6,297 bases of DNA from an uncultured Rickettsiales bacterium (GTDB taxonomy: Bacteria; Pseudomonadota; Alphaproteobacteria; Rickettsiales; Deianiraeaceae): contig CAMNMI010000053.1 in assembly GCA_946544555.1 (NCBI GenBank), positions 1 to 6,297 on the forward strand, in the 5' to 3' direction. Shown piece after piece: positions 6,091 to 6,297 of the stretch (its first letter is position 1; each line of letters begins with the position of its first letter). The position numbers were made by a program, and so were the translations under genes. The notes beneath the pieces were generated by a model, which was not told the origin of the DNA, did not search any database, and saw nothing but the letters and a program-made list of their open reading frames with translations.

Positions 6091-6297
6091 GCGCGGCCGC
6101 AGGCCTTGACTTGTCAAGGGCGGAGGCGGTCGGCAGCGGCCGCGCATGCCAAAGGCCCCGCACGTCCAGTGATGCAAAGTGCTTTTCGTGCGAAGGGGCT
6201 TTGGCGTAGAGACCCGCAAATTTTTAAATTTTTGGCTTATATTGCAACTTTTTTTTCAAAACCCGTGTTGCGCCGCCCGAGGCCACGCCCTCGCCGT
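6091..6297. repeat. Structured GC-rich intergenic repeat, copy 2 (runs off window)
   Basis: Second copy in the same orientation as copy 1, offset by 2960 bases for its first 143 bases, and then slightly shorter in the AT-rich spacer. It begins at the same GCGCGGCCGC block and lies 81 bases upstream of the Lys/Ala-rich gene, as copy 1 lies 54 bases upstream of glyS. The end facing the gene start is the same in both. The window ends inside the shared tail. Confidence 0.92.

Noticed and set aside
6028..6219. Minus-strand reading frame of 63 codons across repeat copy 2
   Set aside because: It runs through the structured non-coding repeat, has a biased Arg/Pro composition typical of translated GC-rich repeat, and has no ribosome site.

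Overview
The window reads as a piece of an AT-rich, Gram-negative, probably host-associated bacterial chromosome. A DivIC/FtsB-type division protein next to a split-type glycyl-tRNA synthetase beta subunit, an MltB-type murein transglycosylase, a lipoprotein signal and an EamA permease all fit a proteobacterium. The C-terminus of the FtsB-like protein looks alphaproteobacterial to me, but this is a weak taxonomic inference. All six genes I accept lie on the minus strand, so the window is read from high to low coordinates.

Region 1 (about 6009 down to 3398) is a tightly packed set of three genes: a small exported Lys/Ala-rich protein, an exported MltB/SLT_2 lytic transglycosylase that carries its own Lys/Ala-rich N-terminal stretch, and a ten-helix EamA/DMT permease. 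The first junction has one base between stop and ATG, and the second is an 8-base overlap, so these are very likely co-transcribed and translationally coupled. The first two genes suggest a cell-wall or envelope role.

Region 2 (3397 to 3077) is a non-coding stretch dominated by a GC-rich, strongly structured repeat of about 210 bases. A second copy in the same orientation begins at 6091 and runs off the right edge of the window. The first 84 bases are identical in both copies. Both copies sit directly 5' of a gene start, and they bracket region 1 as direct repeats.

Region 3 (3076 down to 14) is a second likely operon: an unusually short glyS, an FtsB/DivIC-like protein and a 334-residue predicted lipoprotein. 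The lipoprotein is the most interesting protein here. Its His106, Asp125, Gln163 and Cys169 are arranged like the active site of clan CE cysteine proteases and YopJ-family acetyltransferases. The His-to-acid and His-to-Cys spacings (19 and 63) equal those of YopJ (H109, E128, C172). A YopJ-like fold behind a lipoprotein signal peptide, in an operon with glyS and a division gene, would be unusual.

I see no tRNA, rRNA, CRISPR array, transposase or phage gene.
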